Below, one piece after another: positions 43,387 to 52,076 of a stretch of 64,000 nucleotides of DNA. The position numbers were made by a program, and so were the translations under genes. This DNA is from CAG-390 sp045644325 (GTDB lineage: Bacteria; Bacillota; Clostridia; Oscillospirales; CAG-272). The stretch is taken from NCBI GenBank assembly GCA_045644325.1, contig JAZRGT010000077.1, positions 1 to 64,000 on the forward strand. The letters are read 5' to 3'. The notes beneath the pieces are model-generated. The model ran no database searches and was not told where the DNA came from. It saw nothing but the letters and a program-made list of their open reading frames with translations. The first letter of the stretch is position 1; every line of letters begins with the position of its first letter.

Positions 43387-44136
43387 ATGGCACTAATTGA
43401 ATGTCCCGAATGTAAAAAGCAAATATCGGATAAGGCTCGTGCTTGCATTCATTGCGGTTATCCTATATCAAAGATTAAACTTCAAAATGAGCATATAGAG
43501 CAACATCCAAATGAAGATGCTAAACTTGATACTTCAACACAACCGCAAAACCAAGTTTCAGAAAGACGCTCCGCCCCCGAAGAACAATCATTAAAACCAC
43601 TTATGGATTCTCAAACAAAGAAAAAAATTACAATATCCGTTGTGGCGGTTCTTATTCTTTTTGTTACAATTTGGATCGTTGCAGTTGCTGTTGAAAATAA
43701 AGCGTCCCGCGAAAGAGATTTGTCTAATGTGTTTGACATTTCCTTTAATATGACGATGGAAGATATAATTGAATACGAAGCAAAAACATATGGCAATAAC
43801 GATTACAATTTTGACTCGGAAATCAATAGGCTTGATTTTGAAAAATACGGATATGATGATTGGAAACATATGTATTTCTTTGATAAAGAGACTGGATTAC
43901 TCGACAGCGTTCACTATTGGGATATTTCGGTGGTAGGAAACGATAGCAGTGCGGAGTGCGAACACATTAGAATTATCAAAAGAAATCTTTTGAAAGAAAT
44001 AGGGGAATGGGATGAGAATCCCATGGGCAGTATTAGAAAAGTTGCTTATGGAAAAATCAACGGCATTCCCTGTAAAGTGACCTATTATGACGGTGCGACC
44101 CAAGAAATAATTCTTGGTAAAGACGATAAAAAATAA
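43387..44136 (+). CDS. Zinc-ribbon membrane protein on the island (2)
   Basis: 249 residues, AAGGAG upstream. N-terminal zinc ribbon with CPEC (6-9) and CIHCGYP (22-28). A polar Gln/Glu/Ser linker follows, then one membrane helix (about 80-100: ITISVVAVLILFVTIWIVAVAV) and a ~145-residue extracytoplasmic domain rich in Asp/Tyr. The ribbon lies in the cytoplasm. This zinc-ribbon-TM-domain plan is widespread in Firmicutes; function unknown. Confidence 0.75.
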   Translation: MALIECPECKKQISDKARACIHCGYPISKIKLQNEHIEQHPNEDAKLDTSTQPQNQVSERRSAPEEQSLKPLMDSQTKKKITISVVAVLILFVTIWIVAVAVENKASRERDLSNVFDISFNMTMEDIIEYEAKTYGNNDYNFDSEINRLDFEKYGYDDWKHMYFFDKETGLLDSVHYWDISVVGNDSSAECEHIRIIKRNLLKEIGEWDENPMGSIRKVAYGKINGIPCKVTYYDGATQEIILGKDDKK

Positions 44137-44162
44137 AAAAACGTGTATTATAGGAGAATACT

Positions 44163-44735
44163 ATGGCACTAATAAAATGCCCCGAATGTGAGCAAGAGGT
44201 CAGTGATCTATCCCCATGTTGTATTCACTGTGGCTATCCGCTAAACGAAGAACAATTAGCAAAAGAGCCAACACAACCCAAAAAGTTGTTTGGGCAAAAG
44301 AATCTGTTAACCAAAAAGAAAAAAATAATTGCAATTAGCGGTTTAATCATCATTTTGCTTGTTGCTTATTTGGGTTTGTTTCATTTAGGTGGAGACAATA
44401 AGTATGCATATGATTTGATTGTTGATAATGTATACGACTTTAACAACCCCACATCTGTTCGCATTGTTAGTGGGTGTGCAGGTTTCTCTCAAGAAAATGG
44501 TTCTTACGCCTTCGTCTGTCTAAAAGCGAAGAACGCATACGGAGCTGATCGTATCGGTTATTATTCCATAAATGAAGAATACGGAATAAGTGATTTGGAA
44601 GGTGGGCTGTATAGCGACGAAGTAATAGACGAATTCCATTTAGATAATTCCCTATATTTAAAAATGTGTAGAAATAACAAACTTAATATATGGAAGATTA
44701 ATCTAAGACTTTGGTTGTACTGGACTTTTCGTTAA
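44163..44735 (+). CDS. Zinc-ribbon membrane protein on the island (3)
   Basis: 190 residues, AGGAG upstream. Its N-terminus parallels the previous gene (MALIKCPEC, then CIHCGYPLN), with membrane helix about 57-77 and a ~110-residue outer domain (YDLIVDNVYDFNNPTSVRIVSG, AYGADRIGYYSI). The outer domain is unlike that of gene 2. The end (LRLWLYWTFR) looks abnormal and might come from a frameshift or truncation. Function unknown. Confidence 0.7.
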   Translation: MALIKCPECEQEVSDLSPCCIHCGYPLNEEQLAKEPTQPKKLFGQKNLLTKKKKIIAISGLIIILLVAYLGLFHLGGDNKYAYDLIVDNVYDFNNPTSVRIVSGCAGFSQENGSYAFVCLKAKNAYGADRIGYYSINEEYGISDLEGGLYSDEVIDEFHLDNSLYLKMCRNNKLNIWKINLRLWLYWTFR

Positions 44736-44792
44736 TTAATTGCTGCAATTCTTTAATAATCTATTCTCTTTCGAGGGTATTTTTGATTTATC

Positions 44793-44819
44793 GTGACAAC
44801 ACTTTTGACAACACTTTGG
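44793..44819 (+). repeat. Right arm-type repeat of the island
   Basis: GTGACAACACTTTTGACAAC... matches the left copy at 42776-42800 apart from one inserted T and the last bases. The stretch 44736-45122 has no gene; it also holds the right att copy (44917-44928) and a terminator. Confidence 0.5.
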
Positions 44820-44994
44820 TGGTTGAATGGGGATAACAGGGATAAAACAACGCCAAAACCACCGTAAAAACGCACCTAAAACCAGCCCATATAAGCAATA
44901 TTAAAGATGCACTTTCGAGTGGGAATAAGTTTTGCGTAGCAAAACTCAACTATAATCGTTTCAGCGAAACGTTCATATCATAATCGCATCTGAA

Positions 44995-45025
44995 ATCCCC
45001 GAAGGCGGAAATGGCTTTCGGGGAT
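44995..45025 (+). terminator. Probable original guaA terminator
   Basis: Stem ATCCCCGAAGGC / GGCTTTCGGGGAT followed by T-rich sequence lies 67 bases right of the right att copy, where it would follow guaA in an uninterrupted chromosome. Confidence 0.6.
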
Positions 45026-45063
45026 ATTTATTTGCTCTTGCTTGCAAAACAGGTTAAAACTTA

Positions 45064-45092
45064 TTGACAAATCATTATAATTGTGCTACTAT
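45064..45092 (+). promoter_or_regulatory. Sigma-A promoter of the SGNH lipoprotein gene
   Basis: TTGACA (45064-45069), 17 bases, TACTAT (45087-45092). Confidence 0.75.
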
Positions 45093-45122
45093 TATATCAT
45101 AACGATTTCAGGAGGACATTCT

Positions 45123-46430
45123 ATGAAAAACATCACCTTCAGATTATTCGCGCTTCTCGTTCTGACCTGCTTCATTATGCCGATGGTTTTGGGCTGCACG
45201 CCCGAAGACCCCGTAGAGGAATCCGGCAAGGATGAAACCACGCTTGAGCCCGCGGACGAGACCTCGGCTCCCGCAGAGGAAACTACCACAGAGGTGATCG
45301 AAGAAGTCAAATCCGACTTTGAGATCTATCAATCGAACTCCATCACTCCCTCCGCCTGCAACTACGCGCTCAAATCCGCCGACGGCGCACCCGTGCGCGC
45401 GACTTTCAGAGGCGTTTACAAGATCCAGCAGTTCGGCGAGCTTGAATACAAATTCTATTTTTCCAACAACGTAGACAGCACCTTCTCGAACGGTAGCCAT
45501 TCCTACAGAGACATGCCCACCGAAGCCTACAAGATCATCTCCGCAAAAGTCGGGACCTCATCTAAAATGACGGGTATGGGCGATATATCCAATCCCCAAA
45601 CACTCACCTTCGGAGGAAACGAAGGAAGAGACGTTGCCGCAAGGGAAATGTTCTGGAGCGATCCCATTACTCTCAACGTTCCCGAAGGAGAATATCTCAT
45701 TTTCGAATGGACCGTTGAATACACCGTCATCGCGGCAACAAACTCCGAAGACTCTGTTTGCTTCCTGTATGAAGAGAAAAAGAGCCGTATGATGGTCACT
45801 ACGTCGGCTCCCATGCCCGCTCTTATCGGTGCAAAGCGTGAAAATGCTCTTCGCGTAGCCTTCATCGGTGACTCGATCACCATGGGTATCGGCGCAGGAT
45901 CGAGAGATCACAAATTCTGGGCGGCTCAGATCACCGAGCTTGCGGGCACCGAAATCAGCTTCTGGAATCTCGGTCTCGGATACGCCCGTGCGGACGATGC
46001 CGCAAACAGCCCCGCTTGGCTTGAAAAGGCAAAGAACAATGACGTTATCGTTATCTGCTTTGGCGTTAATGATATAAACAGCGGCCCCTATCAATTCTCG
46101 GGACAGCGCTCGGCAGATCAGATCTTGGCTGACATAAACACCATCGCAACTACCTGCAAGGAGGCGGGCTGCGAGGTTATCATATTCTCCACCCCGCCTT
46201 ACACGTATTCGAATTCGACCAAGATCTCAGTATGGCGCGAGCTTACCGAAAAGCTTAAGACGCTTGCCGAGACCGACGGTTACGATTTCTTCGACTTCGC
46301 CGCAATCCTCGGCTCACCGAATAATCCCGCAACACCTGCATACGGCGGACATCCGAACGCAACGGGTTGCAAGGCTGTTGCCGAAGCATTTATGGCGTCC
46401 GGTCTTCTCGATAAGTATTTGAATAAATGA
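45123..46430 (+). CDS. SGNH/GDSL hydrolase lipoprotein
   Basis: 435 residues from ATG 45123 with GGAGG upstream. The signal peptide ends in VLGC (Cys25), followed by a Glu/Thr/Pro-rich spacer. Residues ~65-230 form an all-beta domain of unknown family. The C-terminal ~190 residues are an SGNH hydrolase: GDSIT (Ser251), GVND (Asn316), GGHPN (His410). Probably a cell-surface carbohydrate or lipid esterase. It has its own promoter and terminator. Confidence 0.85.
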   Translation: MKNITFRLFALLVLTCFIMPMVLGCTPEDPVEESGKDETTLEPADETSAPAEETTTEVIEEVKSDFEIYQSNSITPSACNYALKSADGAPVRATFRGVYKIQQFGELEYKFYFSNNVDSTFSNGSHSYRDMPTEAYKIISAKVGTSSKMTGMGDISNPQTLTFGGNEGRDVAAREMFWSDPITLNVPEGEYLIFEWTVEYTVIAATNSEDSVCFLYEEKKSRMMVTTSAPMPALIGAKRENALRVAFIGDSITMGIGAGSRDHKFWAAQITELAGTEISFWNLGLGYARADDAANSPAWLEKAKNNDVIVICFGVNDINSGPYQFSGQRSADQILADINTIATTCKEAGCEVIIFSTPPYTYSNSTKISVWRELTEKLKTLAETDGYDFFDFAAILGSPNNPATPAYGGHPNATGCKAVAEAFMASGLLDKYLNK

Positions 46431-46436
46431 CCCGAA

Positions 46437-46470
46437 TTCCCGAAGGCCTCAGTGCTTTCGGGAGTTTTTT
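46437..46470 (+). terminator. Terminator of the SGNH lipoprotein gene
   Basis: TTCCCGAAGGC / GCTTTCGGGAG stem followed by TTTTTT; same core as the next terminators. Confidence 0.85.
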
Positions 46471-46503
46471 GTAAAATTATATACAAATTATAGCAAACTT
46501 CTA

Positions 46504-46532
46504 TTGACAAATTGTTAAAATAGTAGTACAAT
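46504..46532 (+). promoter_or_regulatory. Sigma-A promoter of the first binding-protein gene
   Basis: TTGACA, 17 bases, TACAAT (46527-46532). The -35 and the start of the spacer, TTGACAAATTGTTAAAA, are identical to those at 48172. Confidence 0.8.
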
Positions 46533-46563
46533 TATATCATCATCAAAATTGGAGGAATGACCA

Positions 46564-48087
46564 ATGAAAATTGCTTACAGACTACTCGCATTGGCACTCG
46601 TTGCCATTACCCTCCTCGGTTGCTTCGCAGCTTGTGCAGACACCAAGGAACCCGCTACCGACGATACAACCGCAGCTATTGCTTCTACCGAGGCTCCCGT
46701 AGCCACCACCGAAGCAGAAGCTACCACCGAAAGCCCCTATGACGAGGAAGGCTATCTCAAGAGCTCTCTCCCCGACGAGCTTGACTTCGGCGGCGAGACC
46801 GTCACCGTTCTTTGGTGGAACGACGTTGAGCAGCCCGAGTTCTTCGTTGAAAATACCACCGGCGAGCTCATCAACGATGCTATCTGGCAGCGTAACGCTA
46901 ACGTAGAAGCAAAAATGGGCGTTAAGCTTGCTTGGATCGACATCAAGGGTCAGTACAACAGCGACGGCCAGAACTACGCTAACCACGTTGGTAATATGTA
47001 CGCTTCCGGCGACACTACCTACGACCTTATGTCCGCACACTCCAGAACTATGGCGCTCACCGCAATGTCCGGCTACTGCGCAGAGATGACCAAGCTCGAT
47101 CATCTTGATTTCGATATGCCCTGGTGGCCTGAGGTTATGCTCGATACCGCTACCATCAACGAAAAGCTCTATTTCGTTACCGGTGACGTATCCACCAACT
47201 CCATCCATCAGATGTACGCTATTTTCTACAACAAGGACGCCCTTGGCAGCTATGAAGGACTTATTGAGCCCGCACAGCACGTTGACAACGGCACTTGGAC
47301 TATGGAAACTCTCTTCGCTATGACAAGCGGTCTCTATCAGGACCTCAACAACGACCAGAAGGCAAGCAAAGAGGACTTCTTTGGCTTCACTTCCCTTAAC
47401 TGGCACTTTGACGCTATCTACTACGGTTGCGGTATGACCATGCTTGAAAAGGATCCCGATCCCGCGAAGCTCCTTAAGGTCGCTGCAGACTGGACCTCCG
47501 AAAAGGCAATCACCCTCGGTGAATCCGTTGGTGAATGGATCAAGAAGGGCGACGCTTACCTTGACACCAACAACTACGCTAACATTTTCGTAAACGGCAG
47601 AGCACTCCTCGTTATGGCACGTCACCACGATATCGCCTCCAAGATCGCTGATGCAGGCTTCAAGTACGGTATCGTTCCGATGCCCAAGTATAACCAGGAT
47701 CAGGAAAAGCACATCACCTGTGTAGGTAACCCCGTTTCCCTCTACTCCATCTACGCTCTCTCGAAGGATGCAAACCGCGCGGCTGCAGTTCTTGAGTGCT
47801 GGGCAAGCGAAGCTTACCGCACCACCACTCCCGCAGTATTCGAGACCACCTTCAAGCTCAGACTCTCCGAGACCTCTACCGAGTCCCGTATGTACGACCT
47901 CATCCGTGCAGGCGTAACCTTCGACCTCTGCCGCTTCTTCAACAGACAGCTCAGCAGTATGGGTAGTGAATGGTACAAGTGTGCAACCACCGCCGGCAAC
48001 TGGGCTTCCAAGAGCGAAGGTCTTATGAAGACCCTCCCCAAGCAGCTTCAGGATATCGCTGACAGCTTCAATAAGATCAACAACTGA
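46564..48087 (+). CDS. Extracellular solute-binding lipoprotein (1)
   Basis: 507 residues, GGAGG upstream. The signal peptide ends in LLGC (Cys20), followed by an acidic Thr/Ala-rich spacer to ~60. The body resembles family 1 binding proteins (ugpB/lipo-type): ETVTVLWWNDVEQPEF, EAKMGVKLAWID, GKALLVMARHHD-like and FKYGIVPMPKYNQDQ. No permease or ATPase is near. The second gene is a paralogue. A sugar or modified glycan ligand is likely. Confidence 0.88.
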   Translation: MKIAYRLLALALVAITLLGCFAACADTKEPATDDTTAAIASTEAPVATTEAEATTESPYDEEGYLKSSLPDELDFGGETVTVLWWNDVEQPEFFVENTTGELINDAIWQRNANVEAKMGVKLAWIDIKGQYNSDGQNYANHVGNMYASGDTTYDLMSAHSRTMALTAMSGYCAEMTKLDHLDFDMPWWPEVMLDTATINEKLYFVTGDVSTNSIHQMYAIFYNKDALGSYEGLIEPAQHVDNGTWTMETLFAMTSGLYQDLNNDQKASKEDFFGFTSLNWHFDAIYYGCGMTMLEKDPDPAKLLKVAADWTSEKAITLGESVGEWIKKGDAYLDTNNYANIFVNGRALLVMARHHDIASKIADAGFKYGIVPMPKYNQDQEKHITCVGNPVSLYSIYALSKDANRAAAVLECWASEAYRTTTPAVFETTFKLRLSETSTESRMYDLIRAGVTFDLCRFFNRQLSSMGSEWYKCATTAGNWASKSEGLMKTLPKQLQDIADSFNKINN

Positions 48088-48103
48088 TAATATACTTAAA
48101 CCT

Positions 48104-48141
48104 ATCCCCGAAGGCTTAACCGCTTTCGGGGATGATTTTTT
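48104..48141 (+). terminator. Terminator of binding-protein gene 1
   Basis: ATCCCCGAAGGC / GCTTTCGGGGAT stem with U-run. Confidence 0.85.
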
Positions 48142-48171
48142 GTTATATTTTTCAATTTGCACAAAAGCATA

Positions 48172-48200
48172 TTGACAAATTGTTAAAAATATGGTATTAT
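48172..48200 (+). promoter_or_regulatory. Sigma-A promoter of the second binding-protein gene
   Basis: TTGACA (48172-48177), 17 bases, TATTAT (48195-48200). Confidence 0.8.
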
Positions 48201-48233
48201 TATATTATCTTAAAATAATTGGAGGAAAAACCA

Positions 48234-49742
48234 ATGAAATCCGCTTACAGATTACTTGCTTTGGCACTCGTTGCCATTATGATGCTCGGTTGCTTTGCGG
48301 CTTGTGCAGAGACCGGCGATCAGACCTCTGACACCACTCTTGCCAATGCGGAAACGCAGGCTCCCATCGTTGATGTTGAAACAACCGAAAACCTCTACGA
48401 TGCAGAAGGCTACCTCAAGTCCTCTCTTCCCGATGAGCTCGACTTCGGAGGCGAGACCGTTACCGTTCTTTGGTGGACTGATGTTGAAAACCCCGAGTTC
48501 TTCGTTGAAGAACAGAACGGCGAACTGATCAACGACGCTATCTTTCAGCGTAACCTCAACGTTGAGGCCAAGATGGGCGTCAAGCTTGAATGGGTTGACA
48601 TCAAGGGCCAGTACAACAACGGCGTAGGTAAGGCTTACTCCGATCACGTCGGAAACGTGTACGCTTCCGGCGATCAGACCTACGATCTTATGTCCGCGCA
48701 CTCCCGTACCATCGCGCTCACCGCTAAGAACGGCTACTGCGCAGATATGACGGAGCTCGAATACCTCGATTTCGAAAAGCCCTGGTGGCCCACCGTTATG
48801 CTCGATACCGCAACTATCGGCGAATCTCTCTATTTCGTAACCGGTGATGTTTCTACAAACTCCATTCACCAGATGTACGCGATCTTCTTCAACAAGGATA
48901 TCCTTTCGCAGTACCCCGATCTCGTTGAGCCCTCGACCAGCGTTCTGGAAGGCAATTGGACCATTGAGACCATGCAGATTCTCACCAAGGGACTTTATCA
49001 GGATCTCGATAGCAGCAACGGTGCAAACGAGAACGACATCTACGGCTTCACCTCCCTCAACTGGCACTTCGACGCTGTATATTACGGCGCAGGCCTCAGA
49101 CAGGCAGAGCCCGATCCGGATCTCCTTATGAAGATCTCCCCCGACTATTTCTCCGAGAAGGCTGATACTCTCGTCGGCATCATCGGCGAATGGGTAAAGC
49201 AGGGTGACGTTTATATCAACAGTACATATTTCGATGACGTTTTCCTTAACGGCAACGCTCTCATGTCAATGGCACGTCACCATGACATCGCTAAGAGCAT
49301 AACCGATGCCGGCTTCAGCTACGGTATCGTTCCGATCCCGAAGTACAACAAGGATCAGGAAAACCACATCACCTGTGTAGGTAACCCCTGCTCCTTCTAC
49401 GCTATCTTCGTTAACTCCGCGGACACCAACCGTGCTGCAGCAGTTCTCGAGTGCTGGGCATCCGAGGCTTACCGTACCACCACCCCTGCTGTATTCGAGA
49501 CTACTATGAAGCTCAGATACTCCGAGACCTCCGTTGAATCCCAGATGTACGACATCATTCGTGCAGGTATCATCTTCGACTTCGGTCGTCTCTTCAATTC
49601 CGAACTCGGCGCAATGAGCGACCAGTGGGATAACGCCGCTATCGCAGGCACTCCTTGGGCTTCTGTCAGCAAGCGTATGCAGAAGCAGCTTGAAAAGCAG
49701 TTCAAGGCAATTACCGACAGCTTTGTCGCTCTTGAAAACTAA
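48234..49742 (+). CDS. Extracellular solute-binding lipoprotein (2)
   Basis: 502 residues from ATG 48234 with GGAGG upstream. A tandem paralogue of the previous gene, conserved over the full length (signal peptide RLLALALVAI, LDFGGETVTVLWW, ITCVGNP, LECWASEAYRTTTPAVFETT). It differs most in the acidic spacer and around the presumed ligand-binding cleft (LEGNWTIETMQILTKG, YYGAGLRQAEPDP). Each copy has its own promoter and terminator, so the two can be regulated apart and may bind different ligands for a shared distant permease. Confidence 0.88.
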   Translation: MKSAYRLLALALVAIMMLGCFAACAETGDQTSDTTLANAETQAPIVDVETTENLYDAEGYLKSSLPDELDFGGETVTVLWWTDVENPEFFVEEQNGELINDAIFQRNLNVEAKMGVKLEWVDIKGQYNNGVGKAYSDHVGNVYASGDQTYDLMSAHSRTIALTAKNGYCADMTELEYLDFEKPWWPTVMLDTATIGESLYFVTGDVSTNSIHQMYAIFFNKDILSQYPDLVEPSTSVLEGNWTIETMQILTKGLYQDLDSSNGANENDIYGFTSLNWHFDAVYYGAGLRQAEPDPDLLMKISPDYFSEKADTLVGIIGEWVKQGDVYINSTYFDDVFLNGNALMSMARHHDIAKSITDAGFSYGIVPIPKYNKDQENHITCVGNPCSFYAIFVNSADTNRAAAVLECWASEAYRTTTPAVFETTMKLRYSETSVESQMYDIIRAGIIFDFGRLFNSELGAMSDQWDNAAIAGTPWASVSKRMQKQLEKQFKAITDSFVALEN

Positions 49743-49747
49743 TTGAT

Positions 49748-49790
49748 AAAAAGCACCCGAAAGCCTACTTGAGGTTTTCGGGTGCTTTTT
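49748..49790 (+). terminator. Terminator of binding-protein gene 2
   Basis: AAAAAGCACCCGAAA / TTTTCGGGTGCTTTTT stem with U-run. Confidence 0.9.
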
Positions 49791-49838
49791 AGATGGAGAT
49801 TAATATGCAGGGGGAGAGATGTTTATTTGAAATACAAC

Positions 49839-49867
49839 TTGACAAACGCAGGCAAATATGATATCAT
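49839..49867 (+). promoter_or_regulatory. Sigma-A promoter of gene 49900
   Basis: TTGACA (49839-49844), 17 bases, TATCAT (49862-49867). Confidence 0.7.
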
Positions 49868-49899
49868 TACTTTATCTATCTACTTCACGGAGGTCAGAA

Positions 49900-51225
49900 A
49901 TGGGAACCTGGAGCACAAGCATAACCGGTAATGATACCGCTATGGATCTGCGAACCGAATATTCCGCAGCATTTTTCAAATATGACGTACCCGAAGCGCT
50001 CAAACTGATCGACGATTATGTCAGAAAAGAGATGTTTGACGAGTCGGATGCCGAGGAATGGTGCAATTACTATTATTCTCTCGCGGATTTTATGTGGAAA
50101 AAGGGTATCTTAACAGACGAAGTGCGCGATAAAGCAATCGCAATGATAGACAGCGGCTTCGGACTCGAGCTCTGGGCGGAAGAAGGAGAAAAAACGCTCA
50201 ACGCGCGCAAAAAGAAGCTGGCGGAATTCAAGGCAAAACTGCTTTCTCCGCAACCCGCAAAAAAGAAGATAAAACCGAACGTACACCTTGAACCGATTTT
50301 TAACGCGGGCGACGTTATAGCACTTCAGCTTCAAACGGCAGGTAAGCCATTCACGGAATCAGATATCTACCCTATGAGCGAAGAGGATTTTCATGCGCTT
50401 GACGGAAAATGGTTTTTGCTTCAAAGCCTCGGATGCTTTTCGAGCTGGTCCTCTTACATCGTCCCTGAAATCAAAGATTATTGGGCACGCTTCAGACTGT
50501 TTGACGGAATATTCGACACAGTACCAACTGAGATAGACATATCTGAATTGAAAGATGCAAGTATTATGGAAGGTTCTTCTATATCATCCGTCTTCTTCTG
50601 CGAAAGCAGTATGTTCTACTTCAAAAAGAGGAATTATCAAATCATATGCAACGATCAGCGTTTACCGTACCGAGGCACCAAAAGAGACACCAGCATCTTT
50701 TTCAGCATTAACAAAACGCATTATAATCCCGATTCAAAGATCATTGCCGCAATTGGCAAGAAGCTAACCGTTGGTCTGTTTGACGGTTCGGATGCACTTC
50801 TCAAAGAGATCTGTTATTTTTCAAATAGGTACGGCAGATACAATTACAGTATTTCGGAAGAACAAAACGAAGCTATATTTGATATGGAATATCAAATTAT
50901 CGCGAGACGGATATCTGATACCATTGATAAAGGCGGAAAACTTTACTGCATAAAATTCAAGCGCACGGTCGGCATTGCCACGCTTTTGAAAAACAGAATA
51001 GATAACGTTTATATCCTCGGCAAGTACCAAGACAACGGCTTCGGCACGGAGCTTATCAGGCAACTGGCAAAAATCGCGGGAAAGAATGCTTACATTGATA
51101 TTCCCGAAAACAAAACGACGTTGATCTCTATTGCGCGTAAGGTCGGCTTGACCGAAGAAAAACGAATAGATGAAAACACCGTCAGAATGAGCAAGCCAAA
51201 AAAATTATTTAACATTTTCAAATAA
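49900..51225 (+). CDS. Hypothetical protein with DUF4259-like start and acetyltransferase-like end
   Basis: 441 residues from ATG 49900 with GGAGG upstream. The start MGTWSTSITGNDTAMDL resembles the DUF4259 opening (G-T-W/A-W...N/D-D-x-A). A helical region to ~110, a Lys-rich hinge, and a central beta-rich part of unknown family (~125-330) follow. The last ~100 residues (VYILGKYQDNGFGTELIRQLAKIAG, KTTLISIARKVGLTEEKRID) look like the acetyl-CoA-binding half of a GNAT fold, but the usual Q/R-x-x-G-x-G/A is only approximate. No signal peptide. Function unknown. Confidence 0.6.
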   Translation: MGTWSTSITGNDTAMDLRTEYSAAFFKYDVPEALKLIDDYVRKEMFDESDAEEWCNYYYSLADFMWKKGILTDEVRDKAIAMIDSGFGLELWAEEGEKTLNARKKKLAEFKAKLLSPQPAKKKIKPNVHLEPIFNAGDVIALQLQTAGKPFTESDIYPMSEEDFHALDGKWFLLQSLGCFSSWSSYIVPEIKDYWARFRLFDGIFDTVPTEIDISELKDASIMEGSSISSVFFCESSMFYFKKRNYQIICNDQRLPYRGTKRDTSIFFSINKTHYNPDSKIIAAIGKKLTVGLFDGSDALLKEICYFSNRYGRYNYSISEEQNEAIFDMEYQIIARRISDTIDKGGKLYCIKFKRTVGIATLLKNRIDNVYILGKYQDNGFGTELIRQLAKIAGKNAYIDIPENKTTLISIARKVGLTEEKRIDENTVRMSKPKKLFNIFK

Positions 51226-51241
51226 TCCCCCGCGTAAGGTA

Positions 51242-51272
51242 TTGCTCATAACGCGGCGTAATATGCTATAAT
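51242..51272 (+). promoter_or_regulatory. Long-spacer promoter of the merR-like gene
   Basis: TTGCTC (51242-51247), 19 bases, TATAAT (51267-51272); a 19-base spacer is typical of MerR-controlled promoters. CCGCGT (51230-51235) and ACGCGG (51251-51256) form an inverted repeat around the -35, a possible operator. Confidence 0.5.
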
Positions 51273-51294
51273 TAAGGCAGAGGAGGTGAAAGCT

Positions 51295-52026
51295 GTGTCC
51301 AAATACACCACGGGAGAGATCGCAAAGCTTTGCGGCGTTTCGGTCAGAACCGTCCAATACTACGATTCGCGCGAGATTCTCGTGCCGAGTGCGCTTTCCG
51401 AGGGCGGACGCCGTCTTTATTCGGATGCTGACCTCGAAAGAATGAAAACCATCTGCTTTCTGCGCGAAATGGGGCTCTCGATCAACACAATATCCGAGCT
51501 GCTCCGCGAGGATGATCCCGGCGCGGTCATATCGATAATACTCGATCAGCACGAGGCAGAGCTCCGCACGGAATCCGACGTTTTGCAAAAGAAGCTCGAT
51601 ATGGTCGCAGATCTTCGCCGTGCGCTTAAGGGCGACAGCGAATTTTCTCTCGAATCTATCGGCGAGATTACCAATCGGATAGAAAATAAACGGAAGCTGC
51701 GCCACTTGCGCATAATGATGCTCGTTTTCGCGCTCATCGGAGAAGCGATAGAGATCGGCACCGCTTTGCTTTGGGTACTTGAAGGCATCCGATGGCCATA
51801 CCTCGCTATCGGTCTGCCCGTCGTAATCGGATTTTCCATTTTCGTCACCGCGATCTACTTCAAGCGCGTGGATTATATCTGTCCCCAATGCAACCACGTA
51901 TTCAAGCCCCGATTCAAGGAAGCATTCTGGGCAAACCACACGCCCACTACCCGCAAGCTCCGCTGTCCCGAATGCGGTCATAAGGGATTTTGCGTTGAGG
52001 TTTATGCGGAGAAAGCCGAACAATGA
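51295..52026 (+). CDS. Membrane-bound MerR-family regulator with zinc ribbon
   Basis: 243 residues. GTG 51295 is preferred, with GGAGG 8 bases upstream; an earlier GTG at 51286 lies inside that site. The MerR helix-turn-helix is YTTGEIAKLCGVSVRTVQYYDSREI with RRLYSDADLERM. A dimerisation coiled coil covers ~80-135, two membrane helices ~140-183, and the C-terminus is a zinc ribbon (CPQC near 197, CPECGHKG near 223). Most MerR proteins are soluble; here the sensor part appears embedded in the membrane. It is a single gene. Confidence 0.85.
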   Translation: MSKYTTGEIAKLCGVSVRTVQYYDSREILVPSALSEGGRRLYSDADLERMKTICFLREMGLSINTISELLREDDPGAVISIILDQHEAELRTESDVLQKKLDMVADLRRALKGDSEFSLESIGEITNRIENKRKLRHLRIMMLVFALIGEAIEIGTALLWVLEGIRWPYLAIGLPVVIGFSIFVTAIYFKRVDYICPQCNHVFKPRFKEAFWANHTPTTRKLRCPECGHKGFCVEVYAEKAEQ

Positions 52027-52056
52027 AAAAATCTCGCCTTTTCGGCGAGTTTTTTC
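52025..52056 (+). terminator. Terminator of the merR-like gene
   Basis: GAAAAAATCTCGCC / GGCGAGTTTTTTC hairpin overlapping the stop codon. Confidence 0.85.
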
Positions 52057-52076
52057 ATATTTTTTCAAAAAACCTC

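Larger units (their letters stand above)
42695..44928 (+). mobile_element. Genomic-island remnant inserted at the guaA 3' end
   Basis: GAGTGGGAATAA, the last codons of guaA (42695-42706), is repeated exactly at 44917-44928. The guaA 3' end is a known integration hotspot with this core. The ~2.2 kb between the copies is clearly A+T-richer than the flanks and holds three unusual genes. Near each end lies a similar direct-repeat pair, as expected for integrase arm sites (42776-42800 and 44793-44819). A hairpin of the type used by neighbouring genes lies just outside the right copy, probably the original guaA terminator. No integrase is left. Confidence 0.75.

Noticed and set aside
46582..48162. 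526-residue minus-strand frame
   Set aside because: Antisense to the first binding-protein gene; no start signals.
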